DNA of 64,000 nt from Solanum dulcamara (GCF_947179165.1 NC_077243.1:30084001-30148000), one strand, 5' to 3'. Positions 22,560 to 33,760 are shown, counted from the first letter of the stretch. Numbers and translations: made by a program. Notes: generated from the sequence alone by a model not told the origin.

Positions 22560-23397
22560 CTTTCTCTCCAAAGTCAAAACTCTAGAGGAAGAGACACAAA
22601 GTATGGTTCATCATCAAAGCCGCAACTTAAAGAAAGATGCACTAATTATGGTTCTCGCCAAAGTCGCAAATGTAGAGAAAGAGACATAAAGTGTGGTTCA
22701 TAGACAAAGCTGTGACTTAGAGAAAGATGCACAAGGTGTGGTTCTCGCCAAAGATACAACTATAGAGAAAGAGGCACTAAGTGTGGTTCATCGCCAAAGT
22801 CGTGACTTAGAGAAAGATGAACTAAGTGCGGTTTTGTCCAAAGCCGTAATTGCAGAGGAAGAGGCACAATGTATGGTTTATCGCCAAAGTCATGACTTAG
22901 AGAAAGATGCACTAAATGTGGTTTTTGCCAAAGCCACAACTACAGAAGAAGATGCACTAAGTGTGGTTCATCACTAAAGCCGCAACTCCAAAAGATTATG
23001 CACCAAGTGTGGTTTGTCGTCATCAAAGCCACAATTTTAGAGAATGATGCAGTAAGCGGTTCTCATCAAAGCCACAATTACAAAAGAATATACACTAAGT
23101 ATGGTTCATTACTATAGTCGCAACTCCAAAAGAAGATGCATCAAGTGTGGTTCACCGCTATCAAAGCCACAATTACAAAGAAAAAATACACCAAGTGTGG
23201 TTCGTCCTTAAAGCCGAAACTGCGAAAGAAGATACATCATGTGTGGTTTGTGATCAAAGTCGAAATTGCAAAATAAGATGCACCAAATGTGATTCATCAC
23301 CACCAAATCCACAATTACAAAAACAAAATACACGAAGTGTAGTTCGTCATCAAAACTGCAACTACAAACGAAGATGCACTAAGTGGTTCCTCGCAAA
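22560..23397 (+). repeat. Minisatellite B, 45-bp unit open in the sense frame
   Basis: About 18 units of 45 bp are each built around TGTGGTTCATCGCCAAAGCC followed by GCAACT...AGAGAAAGATGCA. Because 45 is a multiple of three, units without stops translate as a 15-residue repeat. The clearest stretch is 22693-22977 (94 residues), alternating a VVHRQSRDLEKDAL-type unit with a VVLAKATTTEEEAL-type unit, that is 30 residues per pair. Frameshifts split the array into at least three open blocks. The array lies in element sense. The function is unknown and coding is not shown. Confidence 0.8.
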
Positions 23398-24637
23398 TTA
23401 TGTATTACCCCTCACATTTTTTTGGGTTTGCGATTGAGACTGTTTATGGTCCATTGTAAACCTGCAAAAAAATAGAGATGATGTATCTCATGGTGCCAAT
23501 AGCACGAAGCTTCAAATTAAGGCGAAGAGATTTATTTGACGGCCCACTATCAAACGAGAAGATGCGTGTTGCCGGAGGTTGAACCTCTAAAACTAGGATT
23601 TTGGCATTCAGATTTCGTTGGTCACCAGCTATCTATAGATGAGGATACGGCGTAAGCATATTACGGTCACTGAAGTTCATCATATTTTGGGATCAAAGTC
23701 GTATATCTACAAAAAGTAATTAAAAATGGGCTAGATTCGTAAGAGAGTAAAGATGATTAATTCAGATTTTTGAAGTCGTTCGAAGGCTGATTTCGAATAT
23801 AAAACTAAATAATTACAGATAAAAACTAAATGTGGTTTTCATATATGATGTATATCTACGAGTCTTCTATCCAACGCCACAAATAGTTTTTTATTTCATT
23901 ATTTCTACGTCAAATATGAATTTTTTTGTAAAGCCGCACAAAGTTGGTGCAGTCAATTCATCAGAATTTTAAGTCAATTTCAAAAAATCACCTGAGCGAA
24001 TACAAGAGCTATTTGATCATGATTTTCAGATATTTTATAGCTCTACGAGTTTAGTTTCTGAAAAATCAAAGGAATCACTCTTTAGACACTCTACAATAAG
24101 ATATGAATTTTCTACTGCTAGTGTGCTGAGCTGAAAAAAGTGACGAAAATAATAATAAAAATAATCACTTGATGGAGATGAATTCAATTGAGATTGATGA
24201 TGCTTCAAATTGACAATTAACCACCGTAAGAGCATGGGTGTTTATAAATATAAAAAGTTCATAACTTTTGTTCCTAGAAATTATGAAAAAACCATAGTTG
24301 AAACCCTGTTATTGTAAGTTTTCCTTGGAACCAAATTATGGTAAGTTTCCATAAGAAACATGTTATGGAAAATTCCTTGAGAATATAAAATTATGAAAAA
24401 TTTCATTGGTTCAACTATAAAAAGTTTTGAAAATAAATTTGTTCCTACAAATTATGGAAAAACTACAGTTGGAACCAAATTATGGCAAGTTTCTATTGGA
24501 ACCAAATTATGGAAAATTTTCATTAGAATCAAATATGGAAGTTTTGAAAAGCTTCGTATGAAAAAAAACATTTACTTCACAATACTTCAAGCCTTGTCTT
24601 TGAAGGTTCGACAAGTTGAGTACCCCCAACAAGCCTC
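23398..24637 (+). other. Non-repetitive 3' region of the pol-less element
   Basis: This is AT-rich and without retroelement motifs. The first roughly 130 bp (CCTGCAAAAAAA, GGTGCCAATAGCACGAA) are found inverted at 29200-29310. Around 24250-24540 a loose repeat of GGAACCAAATTATGGAAA-type phrases occurs 6-8 times. Confidence 0.55.
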
Positions 24638-24652
24638 AAAGTAGGGGGCATT
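24638..24652 (+). other. Polypurine tract of the gag-bearing element
   Basis: CAAAGTAGGGGGCAT lies directly before the LTR start TGTAGATAGTG at 24653. Matching tracts (AAGTAGGGG) precede LTR2 and LTR3. Confidence 0.65.
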
Positions 24653-25325
24653 TGTAGATAGTGAAATTTTATTGATAAATCCACATTAAATTTGGATTAA
24701 ATATTAAATTCATGATATGTTGACCAAGTCAAATTATTGGTAAATAGAGTCGCATTAATACTTAAGTTAAAATTATATGACTTAAATAAAGTCAAATTAT
24801 ATTTGGGCCAGTCCGTTAATTTGACAAGACGAACCCAATTCAAGCTTTTCAAGCCCAAGGTCCTCTAAAAATACTTGAAAATCAAAATACTCCTAAAACC
24901 CTAGCTCACACCTATATAAAAGGATTCTTCATAGACCATAAAGAGACACAAGAGACGGAGGAAGAACAAGAAGAAATACATAAAAAAACTCTACTCTTCA
25001 ATGGTGGTCCGCAAGTCTTTCTCACATAAAGAAGTCCTTGTCTCTAAGTTGTGAGCTGCAAATTTCCATACCTCTACAATTGTGATCAAAGCTTGGCTCC
25101 ACATTCATAGTGAAGTTCCAACAAATATTTTATCGACTCAAGAACAAAGCAAAACTCTTGAGTTGACGGTCATGAGGAGGAGAATTAGAGGATTATATCT
25201 TTTTTACATTAAATTTTATAAAGATTATATTCTTCGCACAAATTATTGAACTATAAATATCATTGTTTGTCACTATTTTACTTTCTTGATTGGTTCTTTT
25301 CAGGAATGAAACTTAGTCGTTAACA
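24653..25325 (+). repeat. LTR II (second LTR type of the complex)
   Basis: This 673-bp LTR starts TGTAGATAGTGAAATTTTAT and ends CTTAGTCGTTAACA before AATTGGCACGCCTGCTGGG. It has a strong TATA box (TATATAAAAGG, 24913-24923) followed by an AGAG-rich leader. Only its two ends resemble type I LTRs; the middle is different. It therefore belongs to another subfamily that shares the same flanking priming sites. Confidence 0.7.
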
Positions 25326-25485
25326 AATTGGCACGCCTGCTGGGACCAGATCTGCCCTTCATCTCTGCTCTCATAAATTAAATATGCAAATTTCTAGCCA
25401 CAAAATCACAAAGGTGGAAGGATGAGTACTTTAAGCCTCGTCTTTGAGATTCATCAAATCTACATTCCGACAAGCCATGAAGTAG
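25326..25485 (+). other. Miniature internal region, second copy
   Basis: This copy starts AATTGGCACGCCTGCTGGG, carries CACAAAGGTGGAAGGATGAG and ends GAAGTAGGG before LTR3. It is collinear with 19225-19389. Confidence 0.7.
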
Positions 25486-27482
25486 GGCGCACACTAAAAT
25501 TTTATAGGACTCTATAAGAGAAGTTCTATTTCAGTTAGGTTTCTTGGAGACTACTCTACCCTTAACCCTAATTCATGCCTATATAAATGGTATTATATTC
25601 CTTTGAAAAGGCATTTCAAAAATTTTACAAATTCATGGAATATTCATAAAGAGATAAAAATATGTCAAACTCTTCTTGATAATCATAAACTTCAAGAAGA
25701 TCCACAAATTCTCTCATAGAGATCAAGCTCAAATCATGCTAGTTAGTTCAAGAAATACTCCATTAGTGGCCCTTGAATCTTGATGTACCATGTATTTATG
25801 GTACTTTTAACGCTTTAAAACTTAAGAATATGCATGTATTTTAAGTATGTGTTAGCATGTTTGATGTTGGTTGTGCATATTTTGCAGGAAACTAAGTTGG
25901 AGAATTGATTGAGGAATCATAGCACCGAAGGAAGGTAATTTTTGAGGTCTATGAGCTCAGACTACGAGTCGTCATTAGACATACGGGTCGTTGGTGTTAG
26001 TCATCAAAGCAGCAGTGAAGGAAGGAAGGAAAAGTGAAGGAAACGAGCATGTTATACGGCTCATCGATATTTCAACGAGGTGTAACAGTCAATCATGGGT
26101 AGAAGTTGCAAGTGGGGAAAAGACATTGTCTACGACCCCAATTGACGAGTCATCCTCAAGATAACGAGCCGTAGAGAGTGGCTATGTAGAAGAAGAATCC
26201 CTCAGTATAAGGTGAAAGAGTACGAGTTGCGTCTATGGCTAGTCTAGAAGCTTACGACCCATAGAATGCGTCGTAGACCCGATCTGAATTTTAGTCTTCT
26301 ATGGTTTCCAAATCCATATTTATTTAGGAAAGTTAGTCTATAAATACACTTCTTAGGTTCAGATTTTTGTATGTACATTTTTGGGTTGGAGAATATAACT
26401 TAAACTACTTTTGAGGTTTTATTCTTAATTTCGGGTTTTTGTTATTGATATTTTACATTGGGATTTTATTGAAGATTTTTGAGCTTTCACACTTCTCATT
26501 GTAAGTTTATGATTTTTTAAAACTTAAATACTATTAAGTGTGAACACATAGTTATGAGTAGCTAATTCCACAGCTAGGGTTGCGGGAACCATGAAGAATT
26601 AAGGACATAGAAATTAATAAAAAGTAATTTTTGAATAGTGTGCATACACGTATTATTTTTCTCTTCGGTTTGATTACTTTTTAACGGTGGCTAACATTAG
26701 AACTCTACTTATCCTTACTTGCCGTATCAAGGATGTAATGGATGGGAAAGGGGATTAAACAATGAGATTTGGGGCTAACCATCCTCATCTAATTAGCTTG
26801 AACGGATCAAGGGATAGCTAAATCTGGGATCATTGGTAAAGGTTAGTAAAGCATACACTCGTAGACGGATCAAGTTGCATAGTTAAATTTACCTATTTGC
26901 CGGATTAAGGACTTATGTGGAATTAACTTACCAATTCTACATGTAACACACTAGGAAAGAATTACTAATAAAAAAAGTCTACTTAGTTAAGGATTCGTGG
27001 GAAACACATAATACCCTAGTTTCACTTGTTATTGATTTAAACCAGATTAAACCGTACTTTCGTTTGTTGACGTTTGCTATTTGATTTATTAGTTTATAAA
27101 AATTTCCCCCCTTTTTTTCTCTTTTTATGGAAATAACTTGATTACTAAAGCAAATAATAAATAATTGATCTAAAGTCTAAACCATATTCCTCGTGGGATC
27201 GACCCTAACCTTCGTTAGGTTCTATATTTGATTAACGATCGCTTTATGCTTCTTTAGGGAGGTGTAATTTGAGCGTATCAAATCTCCATGAATATCAAAC
27301 TTAAATTATCATAAATCGAGAAATTTACCAGTAATGGCCTTCGAGTCATTGAGAAATATTATTAAAGAATAATCAAGGGAGGAACAGAATTGTACCCATA
27401 TTATTTTATCAATAAAATATTCTTATTTCTTTAGATTTTATTGATGGTTTATTTATTTTTCATTTATTTAAAATTTGTTGCA
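25486..27482 (+). repeat. LTR3 (type I), split by a solo LTR
   Basis: The left half is 25486-25780 and the right half 27281-27482. It resumes collinearly with LTR1 after the inserted 1.5-kb LTR and its 5-bp duplication. It has TATATAAA at 25581-25588 and ends TTTGTTGCA, followed by a short PBS remnant (AATTGGCATG). Confidence 0.7.
25781..27280 (+). mobile_element. 1.5-kb solo LTR with AATCT target duplication
   Basis: It starts TGATGTACCATG and ends GAGCGTATCA. AATCT flanks it at 25776-25780 and 27281-27285. It has a TATA-like TCTATAAATACAC (26338-26350) and no PBS, PPT or coding sequence. The 3' part (CTCGTGGGATCGACCC, GGGAGGTGTAATTTGAGCG) resembles the ends of Athila-like Gypsy LTRs as I recall them. 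It is the youngest event in this part of the complex. Confidence 0.75.
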
Positions 27483-27520
27483 AATAAATTGGCATGTCAT
27501 TGTGAAACAAATTCCCATTG

Positions 27521-28005
27521 GCAACAAATTTTAAATAAATGGAAAATAAATCAACCATAAATAAAATCTGAAGAAACAAGAATATTTTATTGATAATATG
27601 GGTACAATTCTGTTCCTCTCTTGATTCTTCTTTCATAAGATTTCTCCATGATTCAAGGGCCTTTAGTGGTATACTTCTCGATTTAGGATGATTTGAGTTT
27701 TCTCCGTGGTGATTCGAAGGCTGTTAATGGTGTGTTTTTCGAACTAAACAGGATGATTTGAACTTGATCTCCATGAGAGAATTTGTGGATCTTCTTGAAG
27801 TATATGATTATCAAGAAGAGTTTGATATATTTTGATCTCTTTATGAATATTTCATGAATTTGTAAAATTTTTGATATGCCTTTTCAAGGGAATACAATAC
27901 CCTTTATGTAGGCATGAATTAGATTTTAGGGTAGAGTAGCCTCAAAAAAGCCCTAACTAAAATAAGACTCGTCTTGTAGAGTCCTATAAAATTTTAATGT
28001 CTATA
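27521..28005 (-). repeat. LTR4 (type I), inverted
   Basis: On the minus strand it starts TATAGACATTAAAATTTTAT at 28005 and ends AAAATTTGTTGC at 27521. It forms a head-to-head palindrome with LTR3, with about 38 bp between them made of two opposing PBS remnants. Confidence 0.7.
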
Positions 28006-28175
28006 ATTCCTCCTATTTCATGGCTTGTCGAAGTGTAGACTTGATGAAGCTCAAAGATGAGGCTTGAAGTACTCATTCTTCCACCTTTGTGATTTTGTGG
28101 CTAGAATTTGCATATTTGATTTATGAGAGTAGAGATAAAGGGCAGATCTGGTCCCATCGGGTGTGCCGATTTGTT
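28006..28175 (-). other. Miniature internal region, third copy, inverted
   Basis: Read on the minus strand it starts AATCGGCACACCCGATGGG, carries CACAAAGGTGGAAGAATGAG and ends ATGAAATAGGAGGAAT next to LTR4. It is collinear with the copies at 19225 and 25326. Confidence 0.7.
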
Positions 28176-28530
28176 TGCAACAAATTTTAAATAAATAAAA
28201 ACTAAATCAATCATAAATAAAATTTGAAGAAATAAGAATAGTTTATTGATAAAACAATATGGGTACAATTCTGTTCCTCTCTTGATTCTTCTTTAATAAT
28301 ATTTCTCCATGATTCGAAGGCCGTTAGTCGTATATTTCTCGATTTAAGATGATTTGAGTTTCATCCCCATAGTGATTCGAGGGCCGTTAGTGGCGTATTT
28401 CTCGAACTAGCTAGGATGATTTGAACTTGATCTCCATGAAAGGATTTGTGGCTATTTGATTATTAAAAAGAGTTTGACATATTTTGATCTCTATGAATAT
28501 TCAATGAATTTGTGAAATTTTTGAGATGCG
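28176..28530 (-). repeat. LTR5 (type I), inverted, 5'-truncated
   Basis: It is collinear with LTR4 from its end (TTTGTTGCA at 28176) up to GCATCTCAAAAATTTCA near 28530, where the alignment stops. The first roughly 120 bp of the LTR are missing. Confidence 0.65.
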
Positions 28531-28559
28531 TTGTTGTAACAAAGATCCCATTGCACACC

Positions 28560-28656
28560 TTGGATGCATATATGACTTGCTTATCATTCCTTTTGTGGGC
28601 GTTAGTAAACTCTACCATGCTCACAACACGCCTTGTGCTATAGAAACTCTTAAATC
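28560..28656 (-). pseudogene. gag fragment of the inverted element
   Basis: Read on the minus strand, about 95 bp parallel the gag segment at 21055-21135 (TTTCTATAGCACAAGGCGTG, GGAATGATAAGCAAG). It encodes a remnant of the RRVVSM-EFTNAHKRND capsid motif. It lies between LTR5 and unique sequence, out of its usual order, and is a rearranged fragment. Confidence 0.65.
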
Positions 28657-29309
28657 ATGATCTGTTTGATTTTTCAAAACCTAGAGTCACAGATCTACAA
28701 TATATTTAAAAATCAAAGCTAAATTCCTTATCAATTGATGTGAATTAATTTTTGAAATTAGTTATCAAATCTTATTTTTTGTTCACAGCTCTATGCAGTC
28801 TCACTAAAATGTTCGTATCTTGGTGTAGGAGTATACGAATGATGAATGAATTGATTCTGTAGAAACTAGACTTCAACGCTTGAACATATTTGAAAATCAA
28901 GATAAAAACCCTCATAAATTGGCCAAAATCGAATTTTGAAGTTGTTCTTCAGATTTGGCAATTTGTTTTCCAAATATGTGGAGTCTTACAAAAACATCTG
29001 TATCTTTGTGTAGGAGCGTCCAAATGATGCGAGACTTGAGTTCACTTCTCTGCATCTTCGCCGAAGATCCTCATATTGATTTTCCTATTGATTGAGAATT
29101 CTTTCAACATTTATATGGAGTGAAAACACAAAACTTTTAAGCCAATATGACCATATTCATCATGACAAGCGCGAGAACATACACCACTTTTTTTAGCATT
29201 TTGATTTGAAGTTTCGTGCTATTGGCACCGTGAGACACATCACCTCATTTTTTTCTTTTTTTGCAGGGTTAAAATAGACCGTGAACAGTCTCAATATCAG
29301 ACTGAAAAA
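28657..29309 (-). other. 3' region of the inverted element
   Basis: This is AT-rich sequence without motifs. Its right end (29200-29309) matches the start of 23398-24637 in inverse orientation. The rest could not be aligned by eye. Confidence 0.45.
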
Positions 29310-29720
29310 ATGAGAGATAATCCATAATTTGCGAGGAACCACTTGGTGCATTTACATTTGTAATTGCGGCTTTATTGATGAACCACACTTAGTGCATCTT
29401 CTTTTGTAGTTATGGCTTTGGAGAGAACTACACTTAGTTCATATTTCTTTAATTTATGTCTTTGGCAATGAACCACACTTTGTGCCTCTCCCTCTGCAGT
29501 TGCGGCTTTAACAAGAACCACAATTAGTGCATTTTTCTCCCCGTCACGGCTTTGGAGATGAACCACACTTTGTGCCTCTTCCTCTGTATTTTCTACTTTG
29601 GCGAGAACCACATTTAGTGAATCTTTCTTTAGGTTGCATCTTTGATGATGAACCACACTTTGTGTCTCTTCCTCTAGAGTTTTGACTTTGGCGAGAAAGA
29701 GATTTTGGTGTAGTCTGTTC
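29310..29720 (-). repeat. Minisatellite B, inverted copy with 126-codon open frame
   Basis: About nine 45-bp units of the same repeat as at 22560-23397 lie in the sense of the inverted element. On the minus strand 29752-29372 is open for 126 codons. It shows exact 30-residue periodicity: QSVVHHQRCNLKKDSL-type halves alternate with NVVLAKVENTEEEA-type halves for three full pairs. The repeat is charged (K/E) with a regular VV spacing. No known domain is recognised. Confidence 0.75.
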
Positions 29721-30149
29721 TTGTTTCGGAGATCAACTACTTGGCACATCAATTTTACAAATCAGACTTCAAAATGTGCCTCCATGCTGAAGATAGAGGC
29801 TCTCTTATGGCTCCATCGATCCATAAAAATATTTGAAGTGATGATGTTTGATGAAGAGGTGATGGAAACTTGATAAAGGTTCTAAGATGAGTTGGCAAAC
29901 AACTTCTTCGCATCTAATCTTTTATCTTTTTCTTCTACTTAGGCTTTTTGTATAGGTTTATATATCAACAGTTTTGTTTTCATCCCTTACTTATCATTGT
30001 TGATGTATAAAAACTCTTGCAATTTTGAAGCAATAAAATACATTCACTTTACATTTCAATGCAAAATATATGAGTTTTTGTTTTCCAGTTTGCCTATGAC
30101 ATTTGTTTTGAGGTTTTCAACCTAGTGAATCTTTTTGGACCATATGAAT

Positions 30150-30870
30150 TTAAATACATATGGACCAAGAGTAACAACTTGAAGATTTAACTAATTTTCA
30201 TAGAGCTTTTTTGTGACTTCAAGCTATCACTCGATTTTGAAGTTTTTTTTAAACTTAAAGATTTGGCTCGAATTTGATGTGCTTTATAACTTGTAGTTTA
30301 GACTCGTGTGTTGGGGAGCATTGTGACTTGAATACTTAGCTAGAATTTGATGAGCTTTATGACATACATTTTAGGCTCATGCATCGAGGGGCATTTCGAT
30401 TTGAAAACTTTGCTAGAATTTTATGGGCTTCGAAACTCAAGGATTTTGCTCGAATTTGAGGTGCATCACTATTTGAAGACTTAACTTTAATTTGAGAAGC
30501 TTCATGACTTGAAGACATGGCTCAAAGTTGATGATCTTCACGACATGAAGATTTAGCTTGAATTTAATGAGTTTTATGACATACATTTTATGTTCATTCA
30601 TCGAGGAGCATTTCGACTTGAAGACTTTGCTCGAATTTGATGAGCTTTGAAACTTAAAGATTTTGCTCAAATTTGAGGAGCATCACCATTTGAAGAGTTG
30701 GATTGAATTTGAGAAGCTTCATGACTTGAAGACTTATCTCAAAATTGATGAGGGTCACGACATGAAGAATTAGCTCAAATTTGACGAGCTTCAAAATTTA
30801 AAGAGTTAGCTCAAATTTGATGAGCTTTATGACATGAATTTTAGGCTCGTGCATCGAAGAGCATGTCAAC
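30150..30870 (-). repeat. Minisatellite A, inverted copy
   Basis: This is the inverse counterpart of 21440-22090. GCTCGAATTTGATGAGCTTT-type subunits and GGCTCATGCATCGAGGGGCA-type markers recur. It leads at 30870-30942 into the last codons of gag (minus strand), where the element is cut. Confidence 0.75.
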
Positions 30871-30942
30871 TTACATAGACTCTTCAATTTTGATTCCGGA
30901 TGAAAGCTTGTCCTCATCCTCAATATCATGTACATTTCTTCA

Positions 30943-30988
30943 TAAGTGGGAACTGGCTAAAGTAGTAGTAGCCAATCATTAGCACAAT
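30943..30988 (+). repeat. 46-bp direct repeat, right border of the Tat complex
   Basis: It starts exactly where the inverted element breaks off in gag and matches 18682-18727 at 41 of 46 positions. The stretch 30989-31135 beyond it shows nothing recognisable. Confidence 0.8.
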
Positions 30989-31135
30989 GATTAGCTATAA
31001 TAGTGTAATGATGAACAAGAATTGAAAAGTGTATGGAATTGTTAGAATATATAACATTCTGCATTGTATTTGCATATGTGCTGCCATTTGTTTTGCCTTT
31101 AATTATTTTTATTTAATTATCATATTATAATTCAT

Positions 31136-31588
31136 GTTTTGATATATTAAGATAGATAATTAAATAGTAGGTGTATTATATTATATGAATATTATTAAAT
31201 TTATGATATTGGAGGAATTGAGACTTAACCTCTGCTTAAGATTTATGAATATGAGACTTGAGATATTAGTTGGTATCAAAATTTAGGAATTTGATTATAG
31301 ATTTGGATGAGTTATTGAGTCTAGGCTAAATATATAGTAATATGGGTGTTTACGAACTTGTTTACTTATGAATATTTATATATTTGATAGATGGGAAACA
31401 TTCTGAGACATTGAAAAAAGGAAAAACATTAGTGAATTAGCTTTCTTGACTTTTGTTCTTTGGTTGAGGTAGGTTATGATTTATTTTATATCATAGAGAG
31501 ACTTTAAATAGTGATTGATAGTAATTGAGTAATGTTGTGAAGTTTTCTATGCATTTACCTGTTGTGGTTGGAATGATTGATGTGTTGT
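31136..31588 (+). repeat. Left piece of the 5' LTR of Gypsy copy C
   Basis: It matches the middle of the A/B LTRs (offset about 650-1005 from the LTR start) and ends GATGTGTTGT, right where the LTR of copy A begins. The missing continuation (ATTGTGATTGGTC) appears at 55229. The first roughly 650 bp of this LTR are lost. Confidence 0.7.
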
Positions 31589-33543
31589 TGTCTAACGACC
31601 CATTAGGTAGTTTTGAGTACCAGAGCTTTTTTTTAATAAAAGACTGATCGCATAAATTTTTAATGGATATTTTGGATTATTCGATAACTGTAGTTATTTA
31701 ATTGATGGGCTAAATTGATAATTTAGTTAATATGATACACCACTTGTCCCATATTTATTTAAATAAAAGAGTGGGTTTTTTACTTTTAGTACATGATTAA
31801 TTGGGGAAAAGAAAAATAAAAAGAAGAGGAGAAGGGTTTGGGCGGAACTTACCTGCGGCATCACTAAGACCGACTGCTTCAGGTAAACCTACATCTAAAG
31901 TTCAATTTTGAGTTTAGAATTTTAATTGCTAGATTAGGTAGATGTAAACCTACCATTACTATATGTTTATGTGCTAAAAAGTATTAAATTTTAATTTGCT
32001 TTTGGCGGCATTGCAAATTGGTGGGGCATGTATTGTTTATAATGGTTAGTGTGATTATTTACTAATGAAAAAAAAACATGAGTTGAAGTGGAAGCTTGTA
32101 GCAACAGGACTAGGCAATCATTAGAAAGTAATGATTAGATGAGTGGGAAATGTGGTGCATCGTAGTGGATAGGTGAGTTTTAGTTTCTTTTTTTGCCCCA
32201 AATCACTGTATTACTTTATAAAACTTTTGACATATCTTTTAGTTTTGATATATTGAGAAAGGTAATTAAATATTGGGTGTATTGTATTATATGAATATCA
32301 TTAAATTTATGAGATTTAAGGAATTAAGACTTGACTCTAGGCTAGAAGTATATCAATATGGGTGTCTATAGATTCATTTACTTATGAATAATGCATATTT
32401 GATAGACTAAGAAAATTATGAAGTATTGAAGAAAGAAAAGACATTGGTGAATTAACTTGTTTGACTTCGATTCTGTGGTTGAGGTTGGTTATGGTTTATT
32501 CTATATCATAGATAGACTCTTAATAGTGATTAATAGTCAGTGAGTAATATGTGAAGTCTACTATGCATTTAATTATTGTTGTTTGCATGATTGACATGTT
32601 GGTCTGCAATTCCAAAACTGTGAAATCCATAATCTGGAACTTGCCCTATCAAAAGTGATGCCTTGAATAAAGAAAGCTTGATGAAATATTGTTAATAAAG
32701 TAGAATGTGATAATAACGAATGATGAATTAATTATATGGGATCGAGTGTCACGATCTTACAAGATATATTTTGATCGGGTGTCACGAGCCGACACAATAT
32801 TATTGGATCATGTGTCACGTTTTAACACAGTAATATTAAAGGAAAATAAAGTAAATGACTTAATACTACCCAATCTCAAATAATTTATTTCCCAAAAGAG
32901 CGTGGTGTGGAGGCTTGAGTCCTCATGTATACTCTTAATATTGTTGACTGATTACGTGATTGTTTCATTGTGTTGTCTCTTGATCTTGATCTTGATCTTT
33001 TTGTTTGCCACCTATTAAGTGCTATAGTTGATTTCATTCTATTACTTTATGCATATTGATTTCTATTTCGAATCGGCCAATGACACCTACTCTGTACATG
33101 TTTTGCTTGACTGAACCTTGTATTTTTCTTTGTTTTATTTTATGGAGTGCAACGAGTGAACCATCCACTTTGACTCGCCCTCAACTCTAGCCAGTATTTA
33201 GTATAAACGATTTCAGGGTGAGCTATCTTCCTACCTCTTGTTGGATTTTCTCTCAGTCATGGCATGATGTTCTTAGTTTTTGGATACAGACTATGTTATT
33301 TATTTATTCTGGTGTTTGATACTATTAGACTTAGTATTTTGGGATTAAATATCCTTTATGTGATGACTTTGAAATTTTGGGGAACGTATGTAATAGACTT
33401 TAGTGGGGTTTTTTATTTCTTAGTTTCATAAGTTAATCTTCCACATTATTATCATAAATTTATAAGTTGGAGTTGTATCATTGGTTCTCCCACCTAGGAG
33501 GTTCAGTGTGGGTGCCACTCATTGTCCATTTTGGGTCGTGACA
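31589..33543 (+). repeat. 5' LTR of Gypsy copy A
   Basis: This 1955-bp LTR starts TGTCTAACGACCC and ends TTGGGTCGTGACA. A PBS follows 4 bp later. Three imperfect units of a repeat containing GGTGTCACGAGCCGACAC lie at 32745-32830. Confidence 0.8.
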
Positions 33544-33547
33544 AACT

Positions 33548-33557
33548 TGGTATTAGA
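33548..33557 (+). other. Primer-binding site, copy A
   Basis: TGGTATTAGA lies 4 bp after the LTR end. It matches the initiator methionine tRNA complement TGGTATCAGA except for one C-to-T change. Copies B (TAGTATTAGAGC, 44690-44701) and C (TGGTATTAGA, 56150-56159) have the same position and the same C-to-T change. Confidence 0.75.
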
Positions 33558-33760
33558 TATTTAGGTTCGGTGATCTCATTATACAAGGACAAGTCTAGTA
33601 GAGTCTTGCGGAACGGTACAGGGACGCTATAAATTTTCTTTGATAGACTACAGGACCATAAAACAACTCCATTCATTCTTTCTTTCATGCTATTACATGA
33701 GTCCAATTGGTATTTAGATAATACAAATTGATATCTGACTTCTTCACTCTATTTTTGCAG

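Larger units (their letters stand above)
18728..30942. mobile_element. 12.2-kb complex of pol-less Gypsy (probably Tat) elements
   Basis: The order from left to right is: LTR1 - 165 bp - LTR2 - gag - minisatellites - unique region - PPT - LTR II - 160 bp - LTR3 (split by a solo LTR) | inverted LTR4 - 170 bp - LTR5 - gag fragment - unique region - minisatellites. Left parts are in plus orientation; parts to the right of about 27505 are in minus orientation. Neither half contains protease, reverse transcriptase, RNase H or integrase. Both halves go straight from the end of gag into the same two minisatellites, so the lack of pol is a family trait rather than a local deletion. The gag motif AFDWY-DLES-S--SWEQ marks Ty3/Gypsy; the Tat assignment is my inference. 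Confidence 0.7.
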
